Below are positions 10,319-21,088 of a stretch of DNA of 64,000 bases, in pieces. Both the position numbers and the translations under genes were made by a program. The stretch covers positions 23,524-87,523 of the forward strand of contig QFPN01000013.1 of the NCBI GenBank assembly GCA_003241695.1, written 5' to 3'. Every line of letters begins with the position of its first letter. Within the stretch, counting starts at the first letter, position 1. The notes beneath the pieces are model-generated. The model worked only from the letters and a program-made list of their open reading frames with translations, searched no databases and had not been told where the DNA came from. Source of the DNA: Ancylobacter novellus (GTDB lineage Bacteria > Pseudomonadota > Alphaproteobacteria > Rhizobiales > Methylopilaceae).

Positions 10319-10350
10319 CCACATCAAGTCAACCAATGCGCGCAATTACT

Positions 10351-10818
10351 TCATTGCGCTCGCTTGACGAAATCATCCTCCCGGACGTCTCGGGCGATCG
10401 TGTCGAGCACCGCGTTCACCATGCCCGCTTCGTCGCGCTCGAAGAAGGCGTGGGCGATGTCGACATATTCCTTGATGACGACCTTGGCCGGCACGTCGCG
10501 GCGCTTGCCGAGCTCGAAGGCGCCCGCGCGCAGGATCGCGCGCATGATCGCCTCGACGCGCTTCAGCGGCCAGCCGCTCGCAAGCGTGCGGTCGACCAAC
10601 GGATCGAGGCTGCGCTGCTCCTTGAGCACGCCGCCGACGAGGTCGCGGAAGAACGCTGCGTCCGCGGGCTTGTACTCGTCGCCGTCGACCACCTTGCCGA
10701 GCCAGTGGGACTCGAACTGCGCCAGCGTGTCGGGCAGCGGCGCGCCGGCGACGTCCATCTGGTAGAGCGCCTGGACGGCCGCGAGACGGGCCGCCGATCG
10801 GGTTTCGCCTTTCGCCAC
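10351..10818 (-). CDS. nusB: transcription antitermination factor NusB
   Basis: NusB binds boxA RNA together with ribosomal protein S10 and keeps RNA polymerase elongating through rRNA operons. The 155-residue all-helical protein begins with the conserved SAARLAAVQALYQMD. It later has the conserved C-terminal half IMRAILRAGAFELGK, VPAKVVIKEYVDIAHAFF and MVNAVLDTIAR. It is the last gene of the nrdR-ribD-ribE-ribH-nusB cluster, 3 bases after ribH, an arrangement common in alphaproteobacteria. Confidence 0.95.
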   Translation of the reverse strand: MAKGETRSAARLAAVQALYQMDVAGAPLPDTLAQFESHWLGKVVDGDEYKPADAAFFRDLVGGVLKEQRSLDPLVDRTLASGWPLKRVEAIMRAILRAGAFELGKRRDVPAKVVIKEYVDIAHAFFERDEAGMVNAVLDTIARDVREDDFVKRAQ

Positions 10819-10821
10819 GGT

Positions 10822-11304
10822 TCAGGCCTCCGCGCGGCGTTTGAGGCGCAGCAGCGTCAGCGCAGCCTCGGCCGCGCCGCCGCCCTTGTCCATGTCGGCG
10901 ACGCGAGCGCGGGCGAGCGCCTGCGCGTCGTTCTCGACGGTGAGCACGCCGTTGCCGAGCGGAAAGCGCAGGGCGACGGACAGATCCATCAGCCCGCGGG
11001 CGCTCTGCTCCGAGACGATCTCGTAATGCGTGGTCTCGCCGCGGATGACGCAGCCGAGCGCGACGGCGGCGTCGTAAGGCGTCCCGCGCTCGGCCGCGCC
11101 TTCGACGAGGATCGCGATCGCAGCCGGAAGCTCGAGCGCGCCGGGAACGGTGACGACGTCGAAGGTCGCGCCCGCGGCGTCGAGATGGCCGGTCGCGCCC
11201 TTCAGGAGTTCGTCGGCGATCTCGTCGTAGAAGCGCGCCTCGATGACGAGCACGTGCGCGCGCATCGGCTCGACGGCGCCCTTGCGCCGCTGCGGTTCGG
11301 CCAT
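10822..11304 (-). CDS. ribH: 6,7-dimethyl-8-ribityllumazine synthase
   Basis: RibH condenses the ribityl-aminopyrimidine with 3,4-dihydroxy-2-butanone 4-phosphate to give lumazine, the penultimate step of riboflavin synthesis. The 160-residue protein has VPGALELPAAI, ALGCVIRGETTHYEIV (containing the active-site His) and the final-third motif FGNGVLT-like PLGNGVLTVEN. The frame is open upstream to 11376, but the ATG at 11304 follows GAGGTCCCG and fits the family length. It lies 37 bases behind ribE and directly before nusB. Confidence 0.95.
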   Translation of the reverse strand: MAEPQRRKGAVEPMRAHVLVIEARFYDEIADELLKGATGHLDAAGATFDVVTVPGALELPAAIAILVEGAAERGTPYDAAVALGCVIRGETTHYEIVSEQSARGLMDLSVALRFPLGNGVLTVENDAQALARARVADMDKGGGAAEAALTLLRLKRRAEA

Positions 11305-11341
11305 GGGTAGCGGGACCTCAAATACTGGAACGAGGCGCTTG

Positions 11342-11965
11342 CTAGCCGAGCGCGCCCGGCTCGGCAAGACGCTCAACGAGACGCGCGGCGTAGCGGGCCA
11401 TCATGTCGACTTCGAGATTGACCCGGTCTCCGACCCGCCGGTCGCCCCAGGCGGTCTCGGAAAGGGTGTGCGGAATGAGGTGCACGGAGAAACGCCGCCC
11501 CTCCACCGTGTTGACGGTGAGCGAGGTTCCGTCGAGGCAGATCGAGCCCTTGGCGGCGATGAACTTCGCGAGCGGCGCCGCCGCGTCGAGCTCGAAACGG
11601 ACCGTGTCCGGCCCCTCGTCGCGGGCGACGATCTCGCTCGTCGCGTCGACATGGCCGAGCACCAGATGGCCGCCGAGCTCGTCGCCCATCTTGAGCGCCC
11701 GCTCGAGATTGAGCCGCGAGCCCTCGCGCCAGCCGCCCGCGGTGGTGAGCTTCAGCGTCTCCGGGCCGGCGTCGACCGAGAAGGCGGCTCCGCCCTCGTG
11801 AGGCTCGACCGCAGTCACCGTGAGGCAGACGCCGTCGTGAGCGATCGAGGCCCCGAGCGCGATGCCGGCCGGATCGTAGCGTGAGGCGACGCGGAAGCGG
11901 ACGAGTTCGCCCTCCTCCCGCCGCTCGAGGATTGTTCCGATGTCGGTGACGATGCCGGTGAACAT
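11342..11965 (-). CDS. ribE: riboflavin synthase, alpha subunit
   Basis: This enzyme dismutates two lumazines into riboflavin plus the aminopyrimidine. The 207-residue protein consists of two similar lumazine-binding barrels, as the family requires. The first begins MFTGIVTDIGTI and contains HDGVCLTVTAVE. The second contains GGHLVLGHVDATSEI and LDGTSLTVNTVEG. Its start at 11965 is separated from the ribD stop by 167 bases, most of which is a palindromic repeat (11988-12131). Confidence 0.95.
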   Translation of the reverse strand: MFTGIVTDIGTILERREEGELVRFRVASRYDPAGIALGASIAHDGVCLTVTAVEPHEGGAAFSVDAGPETLKLTTAGGWREGSRLNLERALKMGDELGGHLVLGHVDATSEIVARDEGPDTVRFELDAAAPLAKFIAAKGSICLDGTSLTVNTVEGRRFSVHLIPHTLSETAWGDRRVGDRVNLEVDMMARYAARLVERLAEPGALG

Positions 11966-11987
11966 GCGTTTTGCGCCTGGTGGAGAC

Positions 11988-12131
11988 GAACTGCGTGCTT
12001 CGAGGCGCGCCTTCGGCGCTCCTCAGCATGAGGAAGGCGGAGGTCGCAGAAGGAGGACTTCTTCTTTCACGTCCTGAACCTCCCTCATGCTGAGGAGCCG
12101 GCCTTGGCCGGCGTCTCGAAGCACGCAGTTC
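11988..12131. repeat. intergenic palindromic repeat, family A, copy 1
   Basis: The ends GAACTGCGTGCTTCGA (11988-12003) and its exact reverse complement (12116-12131) enclose an inner pair of arms, CTCAGCATGAGG and CCTCATGCTGAGG. A second copy with the same ends and inner arms is at 49079-49214. The element fills nearly the whole ribE-ribD gap and would fold into a long cruciform or RNA hairpin. Confidence 0.85.
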
Positions 12132-12132
12132 C

Positions 12133-13242
12133 TTATCCGTGCCGCAGATACGTGCTCCAGAGGTCCTCGCCAACCCGCTCCTGCGAAACCTCGGCGAGAC
12201 CGGCGTCGCCCAGCGCGCCGGAGGCGAGCCCATTAATCGCATCCGCTCCCAGCATCTTCGGCGCCGCCAGCATGACGGCCTCGTCCGCCAGCCTCGCGTC
12301 GAGCAGCGCGTTCGCGACCGTGGGTCCGCCTTCGACCATCAGCCGCGTGATCCCGCGAGCGCCGAGCAGGCCGAGCGACTGGCCCAGCCGCAGGCCGCCC
12401 TGCCCGCGTTCGACGCGCAAGACCTCGACGCCGGATTCCCGCAGCGCCCGTTCGCGATCGGCGGGCGCGTCGACGGCGGCGAAGATCCATGTCGGGACCT
12501 CCCGCGCGCCCCGGACCAGCTTCGCGCCGGGGGGCGTCCGCAGTTCCGCGTCCAGCACGATCCGGATCGGCGAACGGTCCGCCATGCCCGGCAGGCGGCA
12601 GGTGAGTTCGGGATCGTCGGCGAGGACCGTGCCGATCCCGACCAGAATCGCGTCGCTTTCGGCGCGCATCAGATGGACGCGGGCGCGAGACGCCTCGCCG
12701 GTGATCGCGACCGGCCGGCCGCCGGGACCCGCGACCTTGCCGTCGGCCGACTGCGCGAGCTTCAGCGTCACATGCGGCCGCCCGAGCGTGACGCGCGCGA
12801 TATGGCCGGCGGTCAGGCGCCTCGCCTCCTGCTCCAGCACGCCGGTCGCGACCTCGATACCCGCCTCGCGCAGGCGCGCGAAGCCGCGGCCCGCGACCCG
12901 TTCGTCGGGATCGCCGAGCGCGGCGACCACGCGGGCGACGCCCGCCGCGACGAGGGCGTCGGCGCAGGGCGGCGTCTTGCCGTAATGGCTGCAGGGCTCG
13001 AGCGTGACGTAGAGCGTCGCCCCGCGGGCGGCACGCCCGGCGGCCGCAAGCGCCACAGGCTCGGCGTGGGGACGACCGCCGGGCTGGGTCCACCCGCGCC
13101 CCACGACGGCTCCGTCGGGGGAGACGAGGATCGCGCCCACGGCCGGATTGGGGGCGGTTCGGCCAAGGCCGCGGCGCGCGAGCGCGAGCGCGTGCGCCAT
13201 GCGGCGGCGGTCGATCTCATCTTGAGACTCCTCGCCCGCCAC
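12133..13242 (-). CDS. ribD: bifunctional riboflavin biosynthesis deaminase/reductase
   Basis: RibD deaminates and then reduces the pyrimidine intermediate of riboflavin synthesis. Its 369 residues hold an N-terminal cytidine-deaminase-like domain (about 10-150), with the zinc site HAEPVAL plus PCSHYGKTPPCADAL. A C-terminal reductase domain (about 155-360) follows, with VTLKLAQSADGKVA, an NADPH-binding region and MVEGGPTVANALLD. It follows nrdR by 6 bases and precedes ribE in the same operon. Confidence 0.95.
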   Translation of the reverse strand: MAGEESQDEIDRRRMAHALALARRGLGRTAPNPAVGAILVSPDGAVVGRGWTQPGGRPHAEPVALAAAGRAARGATLYVTLEPCSHYGKTPPCADALVAAGVARVVAALGDPDERVAGRGFARLREAGIEVATGVLEQEARRLTAGHIARVTLGRPHVTLKLAQSADGKVAGPGGRPVAITGEASRARVHLMRAESDAILVGIGTVLADDPELTCRLPGMADRSPIRIVLDAELRTPPGAKLVRGAREVPTWIFAAVDAPADRERALRESGVEVLRVERGQGGLRLGQSLGLLGARGITRLMVEGGPTVANALLDARLADEAVMLAAPKMLGADAINGLASGALGDAGLAEVSQERVGEDLWSTYLRHG

Positions 13243-13248
13243 CGACGC

Positions 13249-13734
13249 TCAATCCTCGCGGCGCGCCGCGGCCTGACCTGAGGCGTCGGACGAGAGTTCG
13301 CCCAGAAGCGTCTCGAAATCCTTGGCTTCGCGGAAATTGCGATAGACCGAGGCGAACCGCACATAGGCGACGTCGTCGAGACCTTTGAGCCCCTCCATCA
13401 CGAGAAGGCCAATCTGCTCGGCCTGTACGTCGGGCTCGCCCGAGCTTTCGAGCTGGCGCACGATGCTGGAGACAAGCGTCTCGATGCGCTCGGCGTCGAC
13501 CGGCCTTTTGCGGAGCGCGACCGCGACCGAGCGGTGCAGCTTGTCGCGGTCGAACGGCACGCGCCGGCCGGACCGCTTCACGACGGTCAACTCGCGGAGC
13601 TGCACGCGTTCGAAGGTGGTGAAGCGCTGCCCGCAGGCCCCGCAGACCCGGCGGCGGCGGATCGCCGCTCCGTCCTCGGCAGGCCGGCTGTCCTTCACCT
13701 GGCTGTCAGGCGCGCCGCAGTGCGGACACTTCAT
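13249..13734 (-). CDS. nrdR: transcriptional repressor NrdR
   Basis: NrdR senses ATP/dATP through an ATP-cone and represses ribonucleotide reductase genes. The 161-residue protein starts MKCPHCG at 13734, the invariant family N terminus, so the longer open frame to 13764 is not used. Its zinc ribbon has CPHC at residues 3-6 and CGACG further on, followed by FTTFERV. The ATP-cone (about 45-140) contains VVKRSGRRVPFDRDKL. It heads the rib-nusB operon and lies downstream of glyA, the usual order in this class. Confidence 0.96.
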   Translation of the reverse strand: MKCPHCGAPDSQVKDSRPAEDGAAIRRRRVCGACGQRFTTFERVQLRELTVVKRSGRRVPFDRDKLHRSVAVALRKRPVDAERIETLVSSIVRQLESSGEPDVQAEQIGLLVMEGLKGLDDVAYVRFASVYRNFREAKDFETLLGELSSDASGQAAARRED

Positions 13735-13774
13735 GCGCGGCGAACTCCGAGGCCATGGGCGCAAACCGCGCCGC

Positions 13775-13869
13775 CGTCATGCCCGAGCTCGTCTCGGGCA
13801 TCCACGACTTCTCTGGACACGAGGCCCGCGTCCAAGTCGTCGATACCCGGCTTCGCCGGGCATGACGAG
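13775..13869. repeat. intergenic palindromic repeat, family B, copy 1
   Basis: CGTCATGCCCGAG...CTCGGGCATCCACGACTT is followed by AAGTCGTCGATACCCGGC...GCCGGGCATGACGAG. These are two small hairpins whose outer arms pair with each other. A rearranged copy lies at 46684-46788. The element fills most of the nrdR-glyA gap. Confidence 0.75.
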
Positions 13870-13969
13870 CCCAACCGTCGCGCAAGGCCAGAAAACGCGA
13901 ACGGCCCGCCTCCGCGATCGGAGACGGGCCGCGCTAATGCGTCACCGCGCCGGAAGATCCGGCGGCGGA

Positions 13970-15277
13970 TCAGTCGGCGTAGAGCGGGAAGCGCTCGACG
14001 AGCTCGGCCACTTCCTTGCGGACCTTGGCCTCGACCTCGGAATCCTCGTCCGTTCCCTTCTGCGAGAGCACGTCGAGCACCTGGGCGATCATGTCGCCGA
14101 TCTGCTGGAACTCGCTCACGCCGAAGCCGCGGGTGGTGCCGGCCGGGGTGCCGAGGCGGATGCCCGAGGTCACCATCGGCTTTTCGGGGTCGAACGGGAT
14201 GCCGTTCTTGTTGCAGGTGATGTGCGCGCGGCCGAGCGCGATCTCCGAGACCTTGCCGGTCAGCTTCTTCGGACGCAGGTCGACCAGCATCAGATGCGTG
14301 TCGGTGCCGCCCGAGACGATGTCGAAGCCGTGGCCCTTGAGGTTCTCGGCCAGCGCCTTGGCGTTGGCGATCACGTTCTTGATGTAGACCTTGTAGTCCG
14401 GCTTCAGCGCCTCGCCGAACGCCACCGCCTTGGCGGCGATGACGTGCATCAGCGGGCCGCCCTGGATGCCGGGGAACACCGCGGAGTTGAACTTCTTCGA
14501 CAGCGCCTCGTCATTGGTGAGGATCATGCCGCCGCGGGGGCCGCGCAGCGTCTTGTGGGTGGTGGTGGTCGCGACATGCGCGTGGTCGAGCGGGTTCGGA
14601 TGGGCGCCGCCGGCCACGAGGCCCGCGAAATGCGCCATGTCCACCATGAAGAACGCCCCGACCTCGTCGGCGATCCTGCGGAACGCCGCGAAGTCGATCT
14701 GGCGCGGATAGGCCGAACCGCCGGTGATGATCACCTTCGGCTTGTGCTCCTTGGCGAGGCGCTCGACCTCCTCCATGTCGATCCGCTGGTCTTCCTTGCG
14801 GACGTTGTAGTTCACCGCGTTGAACCACTTGCCCGAGAGCGCGGCCTTGGCGCCGTGGGTCAGGTGGCCGCCGGCCGCGAGGTCGAGGCCGAGGAAGGTG
14901 TCGCCCGGCTGCATGAGCGCGAGGAACACGGCCGTGTTGGCCTGCGCGCCCGAATGCGGCTGCACGTTGGCGAACTGGCAGTTGAAGAGCTTCTTGGCGC
15001 GGTCGATCGCGAGCTGCTCGGCGACGTCGACGAACTGGCAGCCGCCGTAATAGCGACGGCCCGGATAGCCTTCGGCGTACTTGTTGGTCAGCACCGAGCC
15101 CTGAGCCTCGAGCACCGCGCGCGAGACGATGTTCTCGGAGGCGATCAGCTCGATCTCGTCGCGCTGGCGGCCGAGCTCGGACTTGATGGCGTCGGCGAGC
15201 TCCGGGTCGCTCTCGGCGACGCCGGCCTGGAAGAAGCGGCTTTCGGCGCCGTGCGCCTGGGCGTCGCTGATGGACAT
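13970..15277 (-). CDS. glyA: serine hydroxymethyltransferase
   Basis: GlyA is a PLP enzyme that interconverts serine and glycine while charging tetrahydrofolate with a one-carbon unit. The 435-residue protein carries ELIASENIVSRAVLEAQGS, the Lys Schiff-base motif VATTTTHKTLRGPRGG and the folate-region GTPAGTTRGFG. The ATG at 15277 (MSISDAQ) is preceded by AGGGAG, so the upstream extension of the frame is not used. It is transcribed alone or into nrdR, with a family B repeat between them. Confidence 0.96.
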   Translation of the reverse strand: MSISDAQAHGAESRFFQAGVAESDPELADAIKSELGRQRDEIELIASENIVSRAVLEAQGSVLTNKYAEGYPGRRYYGGCQFVDVAEQLAIDRAKKLFNCQFANVQPHSGAQANTAVFLALMQPGDTFLGLDLAAGGHLTHGAKAALSGKWFNAVNYNVRKEDQRIDMEEVERLAKEHKPKVIITGGSAYPRQIDFAAFRRIADEVGAFFMVDMAHFAGLVAGGAHPNPLDHAHVATTTTHKTLRGPRGGMILTNDEALSKKFNSAVFPGIQGGPLMHVIAAKAVAFGEALKPDYKVYIKNVIANAKALAENLKGHGFDIVSGGTDTHLMLVDLRPKKLTGKVSEIALGRAHITCNKNGIPFDPEKPMVTSGIRLGTPAGTTRGFGVSEFQQIGDMIAQVLDVLSQKGTDEDSEVEAKVRKEVAELVERFPLYAD

Positions 15278-15334
15278 GGACGGTCTCCCTGATTGTTGCC
15301 CGCCGGCCTTCCGGACGCGGGTTTGATCCGCGCC

Positions 15335-15352
15335 GGGCGTCTCGGGACGCCC
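15335..15352 (-). promoter_or_regulatory. hairpin in the glyA leader
   Basis: GGGCGTC and GACGCCC pair around a 4-base loop inside the predicted 170-base glyA leader. A second, weaker hairpin (GCGG...CCGC around 15317-15333) lies beside it. I do not recognise a known riboswitch fold here. Confidence 0.35.
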
Positions 15353-15452
15353 GAAGATGGCGGAAGCGCTTCGAACTGGAGGCGGCACGATAGGCGGAAT
15401 TGACGCGGCCGCACAGGGCGCCGGAGGGCGTAGCTTGGTCGCATTCGACTTT

Positions 15453-15481
15453 GTATTAAGTCAAGCTCGCTTGCATGCCAA
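15453..15481 (-). promoter_or_regulatory. probable sigma-70 promoter of glyA
   Basis: On the minus strand TTGGCA (15481-15476), exactly 17 bp, then TAATAC (15458-15453) make a good -35/-10 pair. A second TTGGCA lies 7 bp further upstream. Transcription would start near 15446, giving a leader of about 170 bases before the ATG at 15277. Confidence 0.55.
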
Positions 15482-15553
15482 ATGCCAAAAGTTCTGCTGA
15501 AGAGCCTTCACGGCGGGGTTCATGTCGCCCGTGCGTGCTGGACGACGACATTC

Positions 15554-15568
15554 GTTCCTGTTACGTTC
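15554..15568. promoter_or_regulatory. LexA (SOS) box upstream of uvrA
   Basis: GTTCCTGTTACGTTC fits GTTC-N7-GTTC exactly, the LexA operator known in alphaproteobacteria. It lies 130 bp before uvrA, a standard SOS-regulon member, which strongly supports the assignment. Confidence 0.75.
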
Positions 15569-15697
15569 CGGACAATCCTGCGCTGCGTCAAACCGCGGCT
15601 TGACCCGGACGCCGAGACCGCCGCGCCTTGACCGAAGCATGATCGCGCACGACCTGTCGGCGATCGCCCGACCGCATTTCGCCGGTGACACGCTCGC

Positions 15698-18754
<3,057 letters not shown>

Positions 18755-19039
18755 CGCTCCGGACGCCGCGCCGCCGGGCACGCCTGAAAATTAGGCACGC
18801 CCGCCGACAGCCTCCGCGGCTTCCGACCGCTCATTTTTGAAGGATGTCGACGCCCTTTCGTTTGTGAACGAACGATTACGGCGGCCATGCCCGGCGCGCA
18901 ATGCTGCATCGTTGAGCGCGGATGGACCGATTTCGGTCAGGACCGCCTATATCTTCGTCATCGAAACACGGCGGCCCGTGAATCTTCGGCGCGAGAAGCG
19001 CGCCGGCCGGAGGACCGCCGGCCGAACTGGACGAAGACA
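18755..19039. other. 285-bp gap between uvrA and the DUF1127 gene
   Basis: No gene is supported here. The stretch near 18833-18880 is AT-richer than its surroundings and probably holds the promoter of the DUF1127 gene. A GC palindrome (GCCGGCCGG...GCCGGCC) lies just before that gene, around 19009-19025. Confidence 0.4.
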
Positions 19040-19207
19040 ATGCTGTTCTGGGCTTTCCTCCTGAAGCGCTACCGCGCGTGGAGGACCTATCGTGAGACCT
19101 ACAACGCCCTCGCCGACCTGGACGTTCGCGCCCGCGCCGACATCGGCGTGTCGTTCCTCGACATCGAGACGATCGCGCGTCGCGCGGCCCTGAAGGCCGC
19201 CGCGTGA
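19040..19207 (+). CDS. DUF1127 (YjiS-like) small protein
   Basis: This 55-residue protein has the DUF1127 pattern. An aromatic and basic N-terminal helix (RYRAWRTYRETYNALADLD) is followed by a short region, RARADIGVSFLDIETIARRAA, with the family's L-x-D-IG motif. In Agrobacterium and relatives such small Arg-rich proteins affect RNA turnover and phosphate or carbon metabolism, and many are stress-induced. The start ATG at 19040 follows GACGAAGAC. The gene is monocistronic and ends in a strong intrinsic terminator. Confidence 0.85.
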   Translation: MLFWAFLLKRYRAWRTYRETYNALADLDVRARADIGVSFLDIETIARRAALKAAA

Positions 19208-19230
19208 AGATCCGCTCCGAGACGCTCTGA

Positions 19231-19258
19231 AAAGCCCCGGCCCCGCCGGGGCTTTTTC
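19231..19258 (+). terminator. intrinsic terminator of the DUF1127 gene
   Basis: AAAGCCCCGG, a 5-base loop and CCGGGGCTTTTT form a classic rho-independent terminator starting 23 bases after the stop codon at 19207. Confidence 0.9.
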
Positions 19259-19431
19259 ATTTGAGGCGGCCGCTGGTCGGCCGCTTCGAAACGGCTGCGG
19301 GCATGTGATCGCCGCAATGCAGCAGCGCCGGCGACCGGATAGCCCGAATACGACTTTAGGCGTAGCGTGACGCATGACATCGCGGCCCCGAGCCTTTCGC
19401 TCGCCGCGCCACCAGCCTTGGATTCTTCGTC

Positions 19432-19527
19432 ATGTTGCCCGTCGTCAAACTCGTGATCTACCTCGTTCGGCGCATCCGCGCCTGGAACCCCGAACGCGCA
19501 GCCTACGCCCCACGTCCGCGATACTGA
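19432..19527 (+). CDS. possible 31-residue small protein
   Basis: A short frame starts at the ATG at 19432 and encodes a hydrophobic, basic peptide beginning MLPVVKLVIYLVRRIRAW and ending RPRY. The first half could form a membrane-surface helix. No good ribosome site precedes it, which lowers confidence. A strong terminator at 19599-19624 shows that a short transcript probably ends here. The stretch could instead encode a small RNA. I recognise no family. Confidence 0.3.
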   Translation: MLPVVKLVIYLVRRIRAWNPERAAYAPRPRY

Positions 19528-19598
19528 TCGGGCGCGTTCGGAAGTCGTCGTCGGCGCGCTTCGATCCCGCTGAGCGACGCCTTCTCCGGATGGCGGAC

Positions 19599-19624
19599 GC
19601 CCCGGCTCCGCCGGGGCTTTTTTG
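19599..19624 (+). terminator. intrinsic terminator before trmFO
   Basis: GCCCCGG, loop CTCCG, CCGGGGC and six T residues form a strong terminator. Stem and tail nearly match the terminator at 19231-19258. It ends 36 bases before the trmFO ATG, so trmFO needs its own promoter or readthrough. Confidence 0.88.
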
Positions 19625-19660
19625 TTTGCGGCGCAGACCCGGATCGGTACCTATGCGCTC

Positions 19661-21088
19661 ATGATCGAGCGCTCTCGTCCCATCCATGTCGTCGGCGGCG
19701 GCCTCGCCGGCTCCGAAGCCGCTTTCCAGATCGCCGAGGCCGGCGTCCCGGTCGTGCTGCACGAGATGCGGCCGGTCCGGCGCACCGAGGCGCATCACAC
19801 CGACGGCCTCGCCGAGCTCGTCTGCTCGAACTCCTTCCGCTCCGACGACGCGGAGCAGAACGCCGTCGGCCTGCTGCATCAGGAGATGCGCGCTCTCGGC
19901 TCGCTCGTCATGCGCGCCGCCGACGCCAACCAGGTGCCGGCGGGCGGCGCGCTCGCGGTCGACCGGGAAGCCTTCTCCCGCGCCGTCACCGCGGCGCTCG
20001 ACGCGCATCCGCTGGTCACGATCGACCGCGGAGAGATCGACGGCCTGCCGCCGGCCGACTGGGACAGCGTGATCGTGGCGACCGGCCCCCTCACCTCGCC
20101 GGCTCTCGCCGCCGCCGTCCAGCAGGTCACCGGCGAAGGCGAGCTCGCCTTCTTCGACGCCATCGCTCCCATCGTGCACGCCGATTCGATCGACTTCTCC
20201 GTCGCCTGGCGGCAGTCGCGCTACGACAAGGTCGGCCCCGGCGGCACGGGCGCGGACTATGTGAACTGCCCGATGACGCGGGAACAGTACGAGGCCTTCG
20301 TGGCCGGCCTCGTCGCGGGCGAGAAGGTCTCGTTCAAGGAATGGGAGGCCAGCACCCCCTATTTCGACGGCTGCCTCCCCGTCGAGGTGATGGCGGAGCG
20401 CGGTCCCGAGACGCTGCGCCACGGCCCGATGAAGCCCATGGGGCTCACCAACGCGCACCAGCCCGAGACGAAGCCCTACGCCGTCGTCCAGCTTCGACAG
20501 GACAACGCGCTCGGCACGCTGTTCAACATGGTGGGCTTCCAGACCAAGCTTCGCCACGCCGAGCAGGTCCGGCTGTTCCGCACCATTCCGGGCCTCGAAA
20601 ACGCGGAGTTCGCCCGGCTCGGCGGCCTCCACCGCAACACCTATCTGAACTCGCCGAAGCTGCTCGACGGCGTCCTGCGCCTGAAGGCCGAGCCGCGGCT
20701 GCGCTTCGCCGGGCAGATCACCGGCTGCGAGGGCTATGTCGAGAGCGCCGCGATCGGGCTTCTGGCCGGACGCTTCGCGGCGGCCGAGCGCCGGGGCGCT
20801 ACGCCTGCAGCTCCGCCTCCGACCACCGCGCTCGGCGCGCTGCTCGGCCACGTCACCGGCGGCCATATCGCGGTCGAGGGCGAAGGGCCGCGCAGCTATC
20901 AGCCGATGAACGTCAATTTCGGCCTGTTTCCCCCGGTCCAAGGCCCGATCCGCGCGCCCGACGGCTCGAAGGTCCGCGGAGCCATGAAGGCGCAGGCCAA
21001 GAAGCGCATGCTGACCGACCGCGCCCGCGCGGATCTTGCGGCGTGGCTCGCCGGCCCACGGACGGACGCCGCCGAGGCCGCCGCATGA
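19661..21088 (+). CDS. trmFO: methylenetetrahydrofolate-tRNA-(uracil-5-)-methyltransferase
   Basis: TrmFO makes 5-methyluridine at position 54 of tRNA using methylene-THF and FAD rather than S-adenosylmethionine. The 475-residue protein starts MIERSRPIHVVGGGLAGSEAA, where GGGLAGSEAA is the dinucleotide-binding motif. It contains the family stretches LHEMRPVRRTEAHHTD, LAELVCSNSFRSDD and GLLHQEMRALGSL. The C-terminal part has FAGQITGCEGYVESAAIGLLAG. The upstream frame extension to 19622 overlaps a terminator and is rejected. Its stop overlaps the next ATG (ATGA). Confidence 0.95.
   Translation: MIERSRPIHVVGGGLAGSEAAFQIAEAGVPVVLHEMRPVRRTEAHHTDGLAELVCSNSFRSDDAEQNAVGLLHQEMRALGSLVMRAADANQVPAGGALAVDREAFSRAVTAALDAHPLVTIDRGEIDGLPPADWDSVIVATGPLTSPALAAAVQQVTGEGELAFFDAIAPIVHADSIDFSVAWRQSRYDKVGPGGTGADYVNCPMTREQYEAFVAGLVAGEKVSFKEWEASTPYFDGCLPVEVMAERGPETLRHGPMKPMGLTNAHQPETKPYAVVQLRQDNALGTLFNMVGFQTKLRHAEQVRLFRTIPGLENAEFARLGGLHRNTYLNSPKLLDGVLRLKAEPRLRFAGQITGCEGYVESAAIGLLAGRFAAAERRGATPAAPPPTTALGALLGHVTGGHIAVEGEGPRSYQPMNVNFGLFPPVQGPIRAPDGSKVRGAMKAQAKKRMLTDRARADLAAWLAGPRTDAAEAAA

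Noticed and set aside
13735..13969. FMN riboswitch upstream of the riboflavin genes
   Set aside because: The gap upstream of nrdR holds only palindromic repeat family B and does not show the conserved FMN-element sequences.
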